Shown one piece after another: positions 1 through 5,560 of a stretch of DNA of 8,590 nt. The notes beneath the pieces are model-generated. The model had not been told where the DNA came from. It ran no database searches and was given only the letters and a program-made list of their open reading frames with translations. The translations under genes and the position numbers were made by a program. The stretch is from Bacteroidota bacterium (GTDB lineage Bacteria; Bacteroidota; Bacteroidia; B-17B0; Aurantibacillaceae), in the NCBI GenBank assembly GCA_025360565.1, contig JANYBY010000242.1, forward strand, positions 1 to 8,590. Reading direction: 5' to 3'. Positions within the stretch are counted from its first letter, which is position 1. The number at the start of each line of letters is the position of its first letter.

Positions 1-1
1 A

Positions 2-466
2 AGAAAAAGTAGAAGTTGTTGAAGTTCCAAAAGTTACTCCTACAACTGTGACACCTGAAGTAAATGACACGATTGACACAAAGGCAGACACTGTTTCATC
101 AATATTTGAAGATCCATCCAAGGGATCCATTGCCACAACATATCTCGCGTTCTTTGAAATTTCAGAATCAATAGGAATAATTTCTTCGTTCTCTTCGCTC
201 GCAATAGCACAAACTTCGCCACCGGCCTTAAGTGCTGCAATAAATTGCTCGTTGGCAAATACATCCAGTTTTTTTACTTTCTCTCCCTGCACATTTGTTT
301 CGCCTGTTTCTCCAAGGATCTCAACTAATCCCGCTTTAGTTACCTCGCGGTTAACAATTTTGGCTGCAATACCAATATCACGTAATAAACGCGATAACTC
401 GCCTTTTGCAAATGGAAAATCAGATTGTTTTTCGATTATGAATTGCCCTAATGTTTTCACCCTCAT
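2..466 (-). CDS. fbp: Class I fructose-1,6-bisphosphatase, N-terminal part only (3' end lost or replaced)
   Basis: This gluconeogenic enzyme hydrolyses fructose-1,6-bisphosphate to fructose-6-phosphate in the cytosol. Translation from the ATG at 466-464 gives residues 1-123 that closely follow Bacteroidota class I FBPases as I remember them: KTLGQFIIEKQ near the N-terminus, GELSRLLRDIGIAAKIVNRE (22-41), ASEEN (89-93, with metal-ligand glutamates) and DPLDGSSNID (114-123, with metal-ligand aspartates). After D123 (bases 98-100) the family expects VNVSxGTIFSIY, but the frame reads ETVSAFVSIVSF and then a Thr/Ser/Val-rich tail to the window edge. The frame stays open, so no stop is seen. A full enzyme has about 330 residues, so the C-terminal sugar-phosphate site is missing. 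Identity of residues 1-123 is firm. What lies at 2-97 is doubtful: junction, misassembly or divergence. A TATCTTTG box sits 16 bases before the start codon. Confidence 0.85.
   Translation of the reverse strand, partial: MRVKTLGQFIIEKQSDFPFAKGELSRLLRDIGIAAKIVNREVTKAGLVEILGETGETNVQGEKVKKLDVFANEQFIAALKAGGEVCAIASEENEEIIPIDSEISKNARYVVAMDPLDGSSNIDETVSAFVSIVSFTSGVTVVGVTFGTSTTSTFS
3..97 (+). other. Possible unrelated coding fragment joined to fbp, plus strand
   Basis: Read on the plus strand from base 3, this stretch gives an uninterrupted Val/Glu/Pro/Thr-rich peptide containing VEVVEVPKVTPTTVTPEV and NDTIDTKADT. That composition resembles the linkers of Bacteroidota envelope or secreted proteins and uses ordinary codons. 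The minus-strand reading (fbp frame) is a Thr/Ser/Val-rich string unlike the enzyme. I infer that these 97 bases belong to a different gene whose coding strand is plus. The same plus frame happens to stay open to 491 antisense to fbp, so the frame alone cannot place the boundary; it is placed where fbp similarity ends. The stretch is too short to name a family. Confidence 0.35.
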
Positions 467-482
467 ATATTTTTATAAGTGT

Positions 483-490
483 CAAAGATA
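483..490 (-). promoter_or_regulatory. Putative -7 box for fbp
   Basis: The minus strand reads TATCTTTG, an exact match to the Bacteroidota -7 consensus TAnnTTTG, ending 16 bases before the fbp ATG. No clear -33 TTG lies at the usual distance. A second exact match, TACCTTTG at 575-568, is about 100 bases upstream and could start a longer leader. No strong terminator separates fbp from the gene at 592-852, so read-through is also possible. Confidence 0.35.
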
Positions 491-591
491 AAAAATAAAT
501 AGGATTGTTAGAAATAGTTTGTTAACCATTTGAAAACGGTGAATTTACATGGCTTAAAGGCCTATTACAAAGGTAAAAGCGATTATTCAGG

Positions 592-852
592 TTATTTAGA
601 GAAACCCTCTTTAAGGAATTCTTGCCAGTCGCTAAGATTAGCGATTACCTGTAACTGGCGATATTGAAGATGAAATTTTTCCTCATCCTCTTGTGCATTC
701 AATAAATTAATGCGGTACTTATCAAAATTACTAAGCGCGAACTTTTCTTCGGAGGTTAATTTAATACCGCTGAATTCTTTATCACGCAGATCGTTGATGC
801 TGGTAACTAAACCTGTAGCCTTTTTATTCAGTAACTTAGAAATGAGATCCAT
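592..852 (-). CDS. Small hypothetical protein (86 aa), Bacteroidota-type
   Basis: I do not recognise a named family. The ATG at 852-850 gives 86 residues, MDLISKLLNKK at the start and DWQEFLKEGFSK at the end. The frame extends four codons further to a GTG at 864. I prefer the ATG because a TACATTTG box and a 17-bp-spaced TTTACA lie the expected distance upstream. The protein has no signal peptide or membrane segment. It is rich in charged residues and looks mostly helical, with Leu/Lys heptad-like stretches near residues 36-72 that suggest a small cytosolic protein or adaptor. It points the same way as fbp, with 125 bases between stop and fbp start and only a weak hairpin (525-540, no T-run) between them, so the two may share a transcript. 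It is divergent from the secreted protein gene at 965. Confidence 0.65.
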   Translation of the reverse strand: MDLISKLLNKKATGLVTSINDLRDKEFSGIKLTSEEKFALSNFDKYRINLLNAQEDEEKFHLQYRQLQVIANLSDWQEFLKEGFSK

Positions 853-869
853 TTTGTATTCCACAAATA

Positions 870-900
870 CAAATGTATGTTTCTTATGGTCTCTTGTAAA
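870..900 (-). promoter_or_regulatory. Putative promoter for the 86-aa gene
   Basis: The minus strand carries TTTACA at 900-895, a 17-base spacer, and TACATTTG at 877-870, which fits TAnnTTTG exactly. The box ends 17 bases before the ATG at 852, nearly the same distance as at fbp and at the T9SS gene (16 bases each). This regular placement supports the call, but AT-rich DNA gives such matches by chance. Confidence 0.4.
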
Positions 901-964
901 CTATTTTCGACCTTTATACTAACAATGACGTGTTAATTATCATTAATTTTAGACGATTGAAAAA

Positions 965-1570
965 ATGTCCTTAAAATTTATAATTATACTTTTTTTACCG
1001 GTGTGCGTTTTATCACAAAGCGCGGGGGGCAGTAAATATGAGCGTTGGTGGGCGTTAGGACATCCTTTTGCAGCCATTAAAGTAAAGTTAATCAGCAAGA
1101 AGTGTTACCAAATTTACAACAAAGATCTAGGAGGAAAATTGGATAATTTTTCGAACGGAGGAAAGCTGGATGCATTCAGGCATGTTTTTTTTATGGCAGC
1201 ATTTTCGCAAAAAGTAAAAACCAAAAAATTACGAAAGCTTGGCTGTGCGCACGAAAAAGCTAATTACAAGCAGTTCTTAAAATTAAAAACAGAGTTTAAT
1301 GAAAGTCCCGATAGCTTAAGCACCATAATGGATCTGCAAAATAATGAATTGGCATTTAAAAACGCCGCCGAAACAAAAAAACTAAGCCTGCCGGAGCTTG
1401 AAAAATATGTAATTGATAAAATTAAAACGGGTAACGCGTTTATTATGAAACGAAAAAAAAACGGAACCTATTTGGATTGTGTGAATAATGTAATTGACCT
1501 GAATTTATTCAAAGGTAAATGGAGCGTGCCTAAATGCCTTGTAAGATCAGATGAGAATTACATGGATTGA
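965..1570 (+). CDS. Exported DUF6973-like protein (DAFRH / HE / MDLxNN motifs)
   Basis: This 201-residue protein begins with a signal peptide: M-S-L-K, then a hydrophobic stretch (FIIILFLPVCVL, residues 5-16), with likely cleavage near S17/Q18. It is therefore expected in the periplasm or at the cell surface. The mature part shows the motif order I associate with DUF6973-type domains: WALGHPFAA (29-37), GGKLDAFRH (65-73), AHExxN (95-100) and MDLQNN (122-127). The conserved D69, H73, H96, E97, D123 and N126/N127 could form a metal or catalytic site; this is inference, and no activity is established here. Three cysteines lie at 14, 47 and 94, and two more at 172 and 191. The C-terminal third (about 140-201) is Lys/Asn-rich and unassigned. 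No T9SS sorting tail is present. The last 13 bases overlap the converging acetyltransferase gene. A near-consensus TAATTTTA at 944-951 may be its -7 box. Confidence 0.75.
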   Translation: MSLKFIIILFLPVCVLSQSAGGSKYERWWALGHPFAAIKVKLISKKCYQIYNKDLGGKLDNFSNGGKLDAFRHVFFMAAFSQKVKTKKLRKLGCAHEKANYKQFLKLKTEFNESPDSLSTIMDLQNNELAFKNAAETKKLSLPELEKYVIDKIKTGNAFIMKRKKNGTYLDCVNNVIDLNLFKGKWSVPKCLVRSDENYMD

Positions 1571-2019
1571 ATTTGATCAAAAGTAAATTTACAATTGATC
1601 CACTCGCCGTCAAATTTTGAATTGTATTTTTTATAAAACTCAATGGCGGCATTGTTCCAATCTAACACCTGCCATTCCATTCGCCTTACTTTTTGTTGTT
1701 TGGCTACTTTTACAACTTCATTAAATAATAATTTGCCGTAACCGTTCTTACGTTCACTTTCAGTTACAATAATATCTTCTAAAAAAAGGCATTTGCCTTT
1801 CCAGGTGGAGTATTTGTAATAATAAAGGGCAATGCCTACGACGGTATTGTTTTTTTCGGCTACAAAAAATTCAAATAATTTATCCTTTCCAAAACCCCAG
1901 TTCACCATTTCTTCAACGCTCACTTCTACTTCAGCCGGGGCTTTTTCAAATACGGCGAGTTCTTTTACCAAAGCCAAAACCTGTGGCAGATCTGTTTCGG
2001 TTCCTTTTCTGATCATCAT
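1558..2019 (-). CDS. GNAT N-acetyltransferase, SSAT / thialysine acetyltransferase-like
   Basis: This 153-residue protein covers a single GNAT domain, which transfers acetyl from acetyl-CoA to an amine. The sequence follows the spermidine/spermine N1-acetyltransferase-like subgroup throughout: EFEKAP-like EKAPAEVEVSVEEM (25-38), ALYYYKYSTWKGK (64-76), LFLEDIIVTESER (78-90), the acetyl-CoA loop R90-x-x-G93-x-G95, MEWQVLDWNNAAIEFYKKY (114-132) and GEWINCKF (138-145). E81 and Y129 align with human SSAT E92 and Y140, the proposed catalytic pair, so the active site looks complete. The substrate could be a polyamine, thialysine or another small amine; sequence alone cannot decide. Two ATGs are adjacent (2019 and 2016). 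The start lies 13 bases after the upstream gene's stop, so it is the last gene of the ferredoxin operon. It overlaps the convergent gene end by 13 bases. Confidence 0.9.
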   Translation of the reverse strand: MMIRKGTETDLPQVLALVKELAVFEKAPAEVEVSVEEMVNWGFGKDKLFEFFVAEKNNTVVGIALYYYKYSTWKGKCLFLEDIIVTESERKNGYGKLLFNEVVKVAKQQKVRRMEWQVLDWNNAAIEFYKKYNSKFDGEWINCKFTFDQIQSM

Positions 2020-2032
2020 TTTTTATCGTAAA

Positions 2033-2398
2033 TTATTCAGAATATATTTTTTTCAAGATCACTTTTTGTAAAATGCGTTTAATAACTAATTCCGCTAAAA
2101 CATCTTCACTTTTTTTATCAGGTTCCGCCTTCATTTTTTCACTTAAATGCCTTTCCGAAATATCAATCCTGTACAACAGACTTTGATAAGTTGAAAAACC
2201 CGAATGTGCAATTTGTTGCAACGCGTTCTGTATATTTTCATGAATGGCTTCGTACGAAAAATCTGTTATTGGCTTTAGGTATTGATGCACATTACACATT
2301 TCAAAATCTTTTAAAAGCTGAGTTTTAAATTTAGTTTGCAGATCATCGGTGGTTAAACCATGCCTTTGCAATTCGCTGTCTTTTAAAAGAAGTGACAT
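2033..2398 (-). CDS. Conserved-looking hypothetical protein (121 aa) coupled to the ferredoxin
   Basis: I do not recognise a family. The 121-residue product is soluble, charged and probably all-helical, with no signal peptide, membrane segment or obvious metal motif (single Cys at 35; His at 13, 38, 53, 65 and 84 are scattered). The C-terminal third (about 82-121, HLSEKMKAEPDKKSEDVLAE onward, ending ILQKVILKKIYSE) is lysine-rich. The ATG at 2398 directly follows the ferredoxin stop TAA (2401-2399) with no spacer, which strongly suggests translational coupling. The acetyltransferase follows after 13 bases. Its position between an iron-sulfur protein and an acetyltransferase says it is made together with them but does not reveal its role. 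Confidence 0.75.
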   Translation of the reverse strand: MSLLLKDSELQRHGLTTDDLQTKFKTQLLKDFEMCNVHQYLKPITDFSYEAIHENIQNALQQIAHSGFSTYQSLLYRIDISERHLSEKMKAEPDKKSEDVLAELVIKRILQKVILKKIYSE

Positions 2399-2707
2399 TT
2401 ATTTTTTAAGTAATAACCTTTCAACAGGTTTTTTATTTAATACGTGTGATTGAATAATTTCGGTAACATCTTCCTTTTTTACGCCCACATAAAAAATACC
2501 CTCGGGGTAAATGGCCACAGTGGGGCCAAAATCGCAAATTCCAAGGCAACCGCTTTTATTTGCCCTTGTTTTTAGAGTAATGTTAAGGTCGTTTAATTGC
2601 TTTTTAAATTCGGCTACCAACTCAAGCCCGTGGGTTTCGCCGCAACTCAGCCTTTCGGAACCTGTGCGTTGATTGGTGCAAACAAAAATATGAATATCGT
2701 AAACCAT
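2399..2707 (-). CDS. Thioredoxin-like [2Fe-2S] ferredoxin
   Basis: This 102-residue cytosolic electron carrier has a thioredoxin-like fold. The four cluster ligands are visible as C10 and C22, then C54 and C58, in a C-x11-C ... C-x3-C pattern typical of the TRX-like ferredoxin family (related to the NuoE/HoxE cluster domain and to Aquifex and Clostridium pasteurianum [2Fe-2S] ferredoxins). The context fits: FVCTNQRTGSERLSCG (8-23), SGCLGICDFGPTVAIYPEG (52-70, the characteristic GxCDxGP-like turn) and YVGVKKEDVTEII (73-85, the C-terminal strand and helix). Length is normal for the standalone family. It is the first gene of the operon continuing with 2033-2398 and 1558-2019. Redox partners are unknown. 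A TACCTTTG box ends only four bases before the ATG, so the transcript may be nearly leaderless. Confidence 0.92.
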   Translation of the reverse strand: MVYDIHIFVCTNQRTGSERLSCGETHGLELVAEFKKQLNDLNITLKTRANKSGCLGICDFGPTVAIYPEGIFYVGVKKEDVTEIIQSHVLNKKPVERLLLKK

Positions 2708-2711
2708 ACAG

Positions 2712-2745
2712 CAAAGGTATTAATTAGCTTTGGTTTTATCGCAAA
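2712..2745 (-). promoter_or_regulatory. Putative promoter of the ferredoxin operon
   Basis: The minus strand has TTTG at 2745-2742, a 22-base spacer, and TACCTTTG at 2719-2712, matching both Bacteroidota elements (-33 TTTG, -7 TAnnTTTG). The -7 box ends four bases before the ATG, which predicts a leaderless or almost leaderless mRNA if this is the true start. The -33 element lies in the T-tract of the preceding terminator. Confidence 0.4.
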
Positions 2746-2775
2746 AAAAACCGCCGAATAACCGACGGTTTTTTT
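2744..2775 (-). terminator. Intrinsic terminator of the T9SS cargo gene
   Basis: Just after the stop of the gene at 2794-3807 the DNA folds as AAAAAAACCG (2744-2753) against CGGTTTTTTT (2766-2775), with one C/A mismatch, two more G-C pairs and a six-base loop (2757-2762). On the minus strand the hairpin is followed by a long U-run. The A/T arms are symmetric, so it could also stop plus-strand transcripts. Confidence 0.8.
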
Positions 2776-2793
2776 CAAGAAAATAAGCCATCT

Positions 2794-3807
2794 TTATTCA
2801 ATAACTAACTTCTTTACCTCAGTTGAAGTTCCAATTTGAATATTAATAAAATAAACACCCTGTGGAAGATCATTTACATTTAGTTTAGTCTCCGACAACC
2901 CATCTTGCCGAAGGTTTTCCATTTTAACCGTTTCTCCAAGTAGGTTTGCAATTTGAACCCTGATTTCTTTAGACAAATTATTATATAAAGAAATGGTAAT
3001 ACTTTCTTTTGCAGGATTAGGAAATACAGAAATATTACTTTTCAATTCCTGTTCTTTTATTCCGGCTAATACTGCATTGTTAACAGTAATGTCGCAGTAA
3101 GAAACAGACCCGCCTGCAAAACCGTAACTTACGCTAATGATCGGAAACTTTTGGCTTGAATGATAAAAGTCGTATTGACGTTGAATAGATGTAACGGTAC
3201 CGGTTCCCGCAATAGTAAAAACATCAGTTGATGTAGTAACAATTTGCAGGCAGTTGGTTAAAGTAAGTCCACCGGGTAAAATCAATGTCCCTGTTCCTTT
3301 AGCATTGGTATTAAATGTTCCGGTATCAATTGTTGTAACAGTAGCCGAAACATCCGAACCTGAATATGTGTCGGTAGCAGTATAACCCATTGCAATGGGC
3401 CAAACGGCAAATATTGCTGAATTTGTATAGATTATAACCGAATTCGAACCGCCAAAGGATGATTGATATCCCACTAATTCATAAGTTGTGGCAGTGCTCT
3501 TGCACATGTTGTAATCACCGCTGTTACTTTCAGCGAAGCTTGCTGATGGGAATGATGCCGGGCTCGGAGAACTGACAGCAACTGTAGTAAAATTACTTGT
3601 AAAAACATTCGTTGTGCTCACAATGGAGGAAAAGTTCCATATAACGCCTGCACCTGTTGCTTTTGGAATTGCAGAAGTGCTATCCCACAATTGTACAACA
3701 TGTATATCTCCGATAACAGGTTCATTAGCCGCTTTTGTTAGAGTTAATTGAGCCTTACTTATTTGAAAAGCAAGGGCGAATAAAATTAAATAGTAGAATT
3801 TTTTCAT
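2794..3807 (-). CDS. Secreted protein with T9SS type A sorting domain
   Basis: This 337-residue protein is exported in two steps: Sec across the inner membrane, then the type IX system across the outer membrane. The signal peptide is residues 1-19 (MKKFYYLILFALAFQISKA), cleaved before Q20. The middle (20-250) is Ser/Thr/Gly/Val-rich, looks beta-structured and matches no enzyme family I know. The C-terminal sorting domain spans about 253-337: ISVFPNPAKESITISL (259-274), IANLLGETVK (286-295), LPQGVYFINI (314-323) and the terminal VKKLVIE, all standard type A features. This implies cleavage of the tail and surface attachment or release; the T9SS machinery itself is not in the window. It is flanked by its own TATTTTTG box and its own terminator, so it is probably a single-gene transcript. 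Confidence 0.9.
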   Translation of the reverse strand: MKKFYYLILFALAFQISKAQLTLTKAANEPVIGDIHVVQLWDSTSAIPKATGAGVIWNFSSIVSTTNVFTSNFTTVAVSSPSPASFPSASFAESNSGDYNMCKSTATTYELVGYQSSFGGSNSVIIYTNSAIFAVWPIAMGYTATDTYSGSDVSATVTTIDTGTFNTNAKGTGTLILPGGLTLTNCLQIVTTSTDVFTIAGTGTVTSIQRQYDFYHSSQKFPIISVSYGFAGGSVSYCDITVNNAVLAGIKEQELKSNISVFPNPAKESITISLYNNLSKEIRVQIANLLGETVKMENLRQDGLSETKLNVNDLPQGVYFINIQIGTSTEVKKLVIE

Positions 3808-3823
3808 GGTTTATTTTGCTGAT

Positions 3824-3831
3824 CAAAAATA
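3824..3831 (-). promoter_or_regulatory. Putative -7 box of the T9SS cargo gene
   Basis: The minus strand reads TATTTTTG, an exact TAnnTTTG match, 16 bases before the ATG at 3807. No clear -33 TTG lies 19-23 bases upstream. The short leader length matches that predicted for fbp and the 86-aa gene. Confidence 0.35.
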
Positions 3832-3895
3832 GGCAAATAAATGAAGAAAAAGTATTAAAAATTTAACGGGTAAGAAACGTTTTAAAGCCGATCAC

Positions 3896-4660
3896 CTATA
3901 TTAACCACCGCAAGCTCTTTAGATCAAATTCCATTTGTTTTCCTTTATTATCCTCCAAAAGCAACAATCCGAATTCTGAAATTCCCACTATTAATAGGGA
4001 TCTTATTTTATTATCGATTTCAAAATCCTGCCATTGATCTAACTTAAAAAAACGCTTTAAGTAAAGGTCATTTATTAATTGTGTTTTGTTATTTTTTAAC
4101 TGTAAATAATATTTTTCGAGATGCGTACAAAACAATTTTAATACTTCCGATACCTCATAGTTTTTTTCCGACAATAATTTTAACGAGGTGGCTCTCAAGC
4201 TTTCATCAAAATTAGTTTGGTTAGTGTTTATGCCAACCCCAATCACGCTGCGGCTCAACCGGCCGTTGGATATAATATTTTCAATTAAAACTCCCGCTAT
4301 TTTTTTTTTGTTTACCAATATATCATTTGGCCATTTTATTTTGATGTCAAATTGGCTACTGTTAAGCAATTCAGCCATTACGTCATAACAAGCAAGTGCA
4401 GTTACTTTATATAAAAAAAATTGATCTTTTAGTTCGAGAAAAACCGGATTCAGTATTACCGAGGCCGTTAAATTACTTGCGGGCTCTGCATTCCAAACGT
4501 TTCCCCTTTGTCCCTTGCCATTGGTTTGTTGAGCCGTATGCACAACACTTCCTTCGGCAATACTAATGTTAACGTTCTTTAACAGGTTAATGGCATAAGA
4601 ATTGGTGCTATCTACCTCAGGTAGAAAAATTAAATTTCTTCCTACAAATAATGTTTCCAT
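3896..4660 (-). CDS. birA: Biotin--[acetyl-CoA-carboxylase] ligase, monofunctional
   Basis: The enzyme activates biotin as biotinyl-AMP and attaches it to the lysine of biotin carboxyl carrier domains, such as AccB of acetyl-CoA carboxylase. The 254 residues start directly with the catalytic domain: EVDSTN (15-20), the biotinyl-AMP loop QTNGKGQRGNVW (45-56; E. coli equivalent GRGRRGR), KWPNDI (109-114), KKKIAGVLIE (118-127) and VIGVGINTN (139-147). The small C-terminal domain is about 205-254. There is no N-terminal winged helix, so unlike E. coli BirA it should not act as a repressor. All key motifs are present. The loop keeps G-x-G-x-R-G but has Lys, Gln and Asn where E. coli has Arg. The gene is divergent from rsfS across 231 bases, and its stop is TAG. 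Confidence 0.95.
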   Translation of the reverse strand: METLFVGRNLIFLPEVDSTNSYAINLLKNVNISIAEGSVVHTAQQTNGKGQRGNVWNAEPASNLTASVILNPVFLELKDQFFLYKVTALACYDVMAELLNSSQFDIKIKWPNDILVNKKKIAGVLIENIISNGRLSRSVIGVGINTNQTNFDESLRATSLKLLSEKNYEVSEVLKLFCTHLEKYYLQLKNNKTQLINDLYLKRFFKLDQWQDFEIDNKIRSLLIVGISEFGLLLLEDNKGKQMEFDLKSLRWLI

Positions 4661-4843
4661 TAGGCCAAAAAGGTTAAATTTGTTGTTTATACCAATTTTT
4701 GTTCTAAAATGAACATGAGAAACGCAGTTATTTTTTATTTAGACGATTTAAAAAATATTTGCGTAACATTATTTACGGAAAGATTTTTTAATGAAGTAAA
4801 AACAAAAAAGAACGCGTTTATATGTTAGGTTTTGGAACAAATA

Positions 4844-4871
4844 TTGGTAACATGTAAACCTAATAAATTTA
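4844..4871 (+). promoter_or_regulatory. Candidate promoter for rsfS-ftsH
   Basis: TTG at 4844-4846 and TAAATTTA at 4864-4871 (seven of eight positions of TAnnTTTG) are 17 bases apart, and the box ends 20 bases before the rsfS ATG. The match is imperfect. The rest of the 231-base birA/rsfS intergenic region (4661-4891) is AT-rich and holds a 39-codon open frame at 4709-4828 that I do not call a gene. Confidence 0.25.
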
Positions 4872-4891
4872 TTTTAAGATAAGCTTTAAAT

Positions 4892-5542
4892 ATGGCCAAA
4901 AAACCGGTTAAAAAAACTATTACCAAAAAAACTACCAAGTCGGCGGGAAAAGTACCCGTGCGCTTATCTGCCGAAACGAATTTAAAGGCAGGGAAAGCAG
5001 GAAAAACAACTGCTAAACCCGTTAAAAAAACTGCGAAAAAAGCAACTTCAAAGGGAATTGTAAAGAAGCCTTCTATAAGAAAACCTTTAACCGATAAACA
5101 GCTTGATCAGCGGGCAGCCAACGTGATAGCTAATTCGGAAAAGAAAAACGTTCAAAAAAAGAGTAAAAGGCCTAAGAAAACGTCTACCTCAAAAGAAACG
5201 TCTTCATTACTTGACGCGATCGTTGAAGGAATGCAGGAAAAAAAAGCAAAGAACATAATGATCTTGAATTTAAGTGCGATAGAGAACCGAGTGGCCGATT
5301 ATTTTGTTATTTGCGATGCCGATAGCAAAACCCATGTGGAATCAATAGCGGGCGGTGTTGAGGATGAGGTGATAAAGCTGACTTCAGAAAAACCATACCA
5401 TAGCGAAGGGCAACAAAATAGCGAATGGATCTTGGTAGATTATATAAATATTGTGGCGCACGTTTTTTTGCGTGAGTTTCGCGAACTATATAATTTAGAA
5501 GCCCTTTGGGGGGATGCTGAAATAACATTAATTAATAATTAA
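4892..5542 (+). CDS. rsfS: Ribosome silencing factor with lysine-rich H1-like N-terminal extension
   Basis: RsfS (YbeB/Iojap) binds L14 on the large ribosomal subunit and blocks subunit joining when nutrients are short. The domain occupies about residues 104-212: LLDAIVEGMQEKKAKNI (106-122), ENRVADYFVICDA (131-143), HVESIAGGVEDEV (148-160), HSEGQQNSEWILVDYINIV (170-188), HVFLREFRELYNLEALWGDA (190-209). Family members are usually 105-130 residues; this one has 216. Residues 1-101 hold 29 Lys and 4 Arg against 4 acidic residues, with Ala, Thr, Pro and Ser, like histone H1 tails; KPVKKT occurs twice (4-9, 42-47). The start is firm upward: an in-frame TAA lies at 4880-4882 and the next ATG is codon 114, inside the domain. 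GTG codons at 23 and 78 are the only plausible shorter starts I noticed. It is followed by ftsH after 18 bases, so the two are surely cotranscribed. Confidence 0.95.
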   Translation: MAKKPVKKTITKKTTKSAGKVPVRLSAETNLKAGKAGKTTAKPVKKTAKKATSKGIVKKPSIRKPLTDKQLDQRAANVIANSEKKNVQKKSKRPKKTSTSKETSSLLDAIVEGMQEKKAKNIMILNLSAIENRVADYFVICDADSKTHVESIAGGVEDEVIKLTSEKPYHSEGQQNSEWILVDYINIVAHVFLREFRELYNLEALWGDAEITLINN

Positions 5543-5560
5543 TTACGATCTATATATCAA

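Noticed and set aside
40..264. 74-codon minus-strand frame inside fbp
   Set aside because: It is out of frame with the DPLDGSSNID reading and has a low-complexity Leu/Gln/Trp composition typical of a shadow frame.
48..491. 147-codon plus-strand open frame starting with GTG
   Set aside because: From about base 98 it is antisense to clearly homologous fbp sequence. Only its first part (before 98) may be true coding sequence of another gene.
525..540. Hairpin ACCATTTGAAAACGGT between the 86-aa gene and fbp
   Set aside because: The stem is only six pairs with a wobble and no T-run follows, so it is not a convincing terminator.
568..575. Second TACCTTTG box upstream of fbp (minus)
   Set aside because: Exact consensus but about 100 bases from the start and without a -33 partner. 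Noted with the nearer box rather than called separately.
949..966. TTAGACGATTgAAAAAAT recurring at 4739-4756 with one difference
   Set aside because: The 18-base near-match lies upstream of two unrelated genes, is mostly A/T and has no palindromic design. Two occurrences are not enough to call a regulatory motif.
3850..3895. Possible terminator downstream of birA (AACG/CGTT with T-rich flank)
   Set aside because: Only four contiguous pairs around a nine-base loop with bulges; too weak to annotate.
4709..4828. Small ORF of 39 codons as an annotated gene
   Set aside because: No ribosome binding site, clear promoter or recognisable similarity; a frame this long is easily found by chance in AT-rich DNA. 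Kept only as a low-interest finding.
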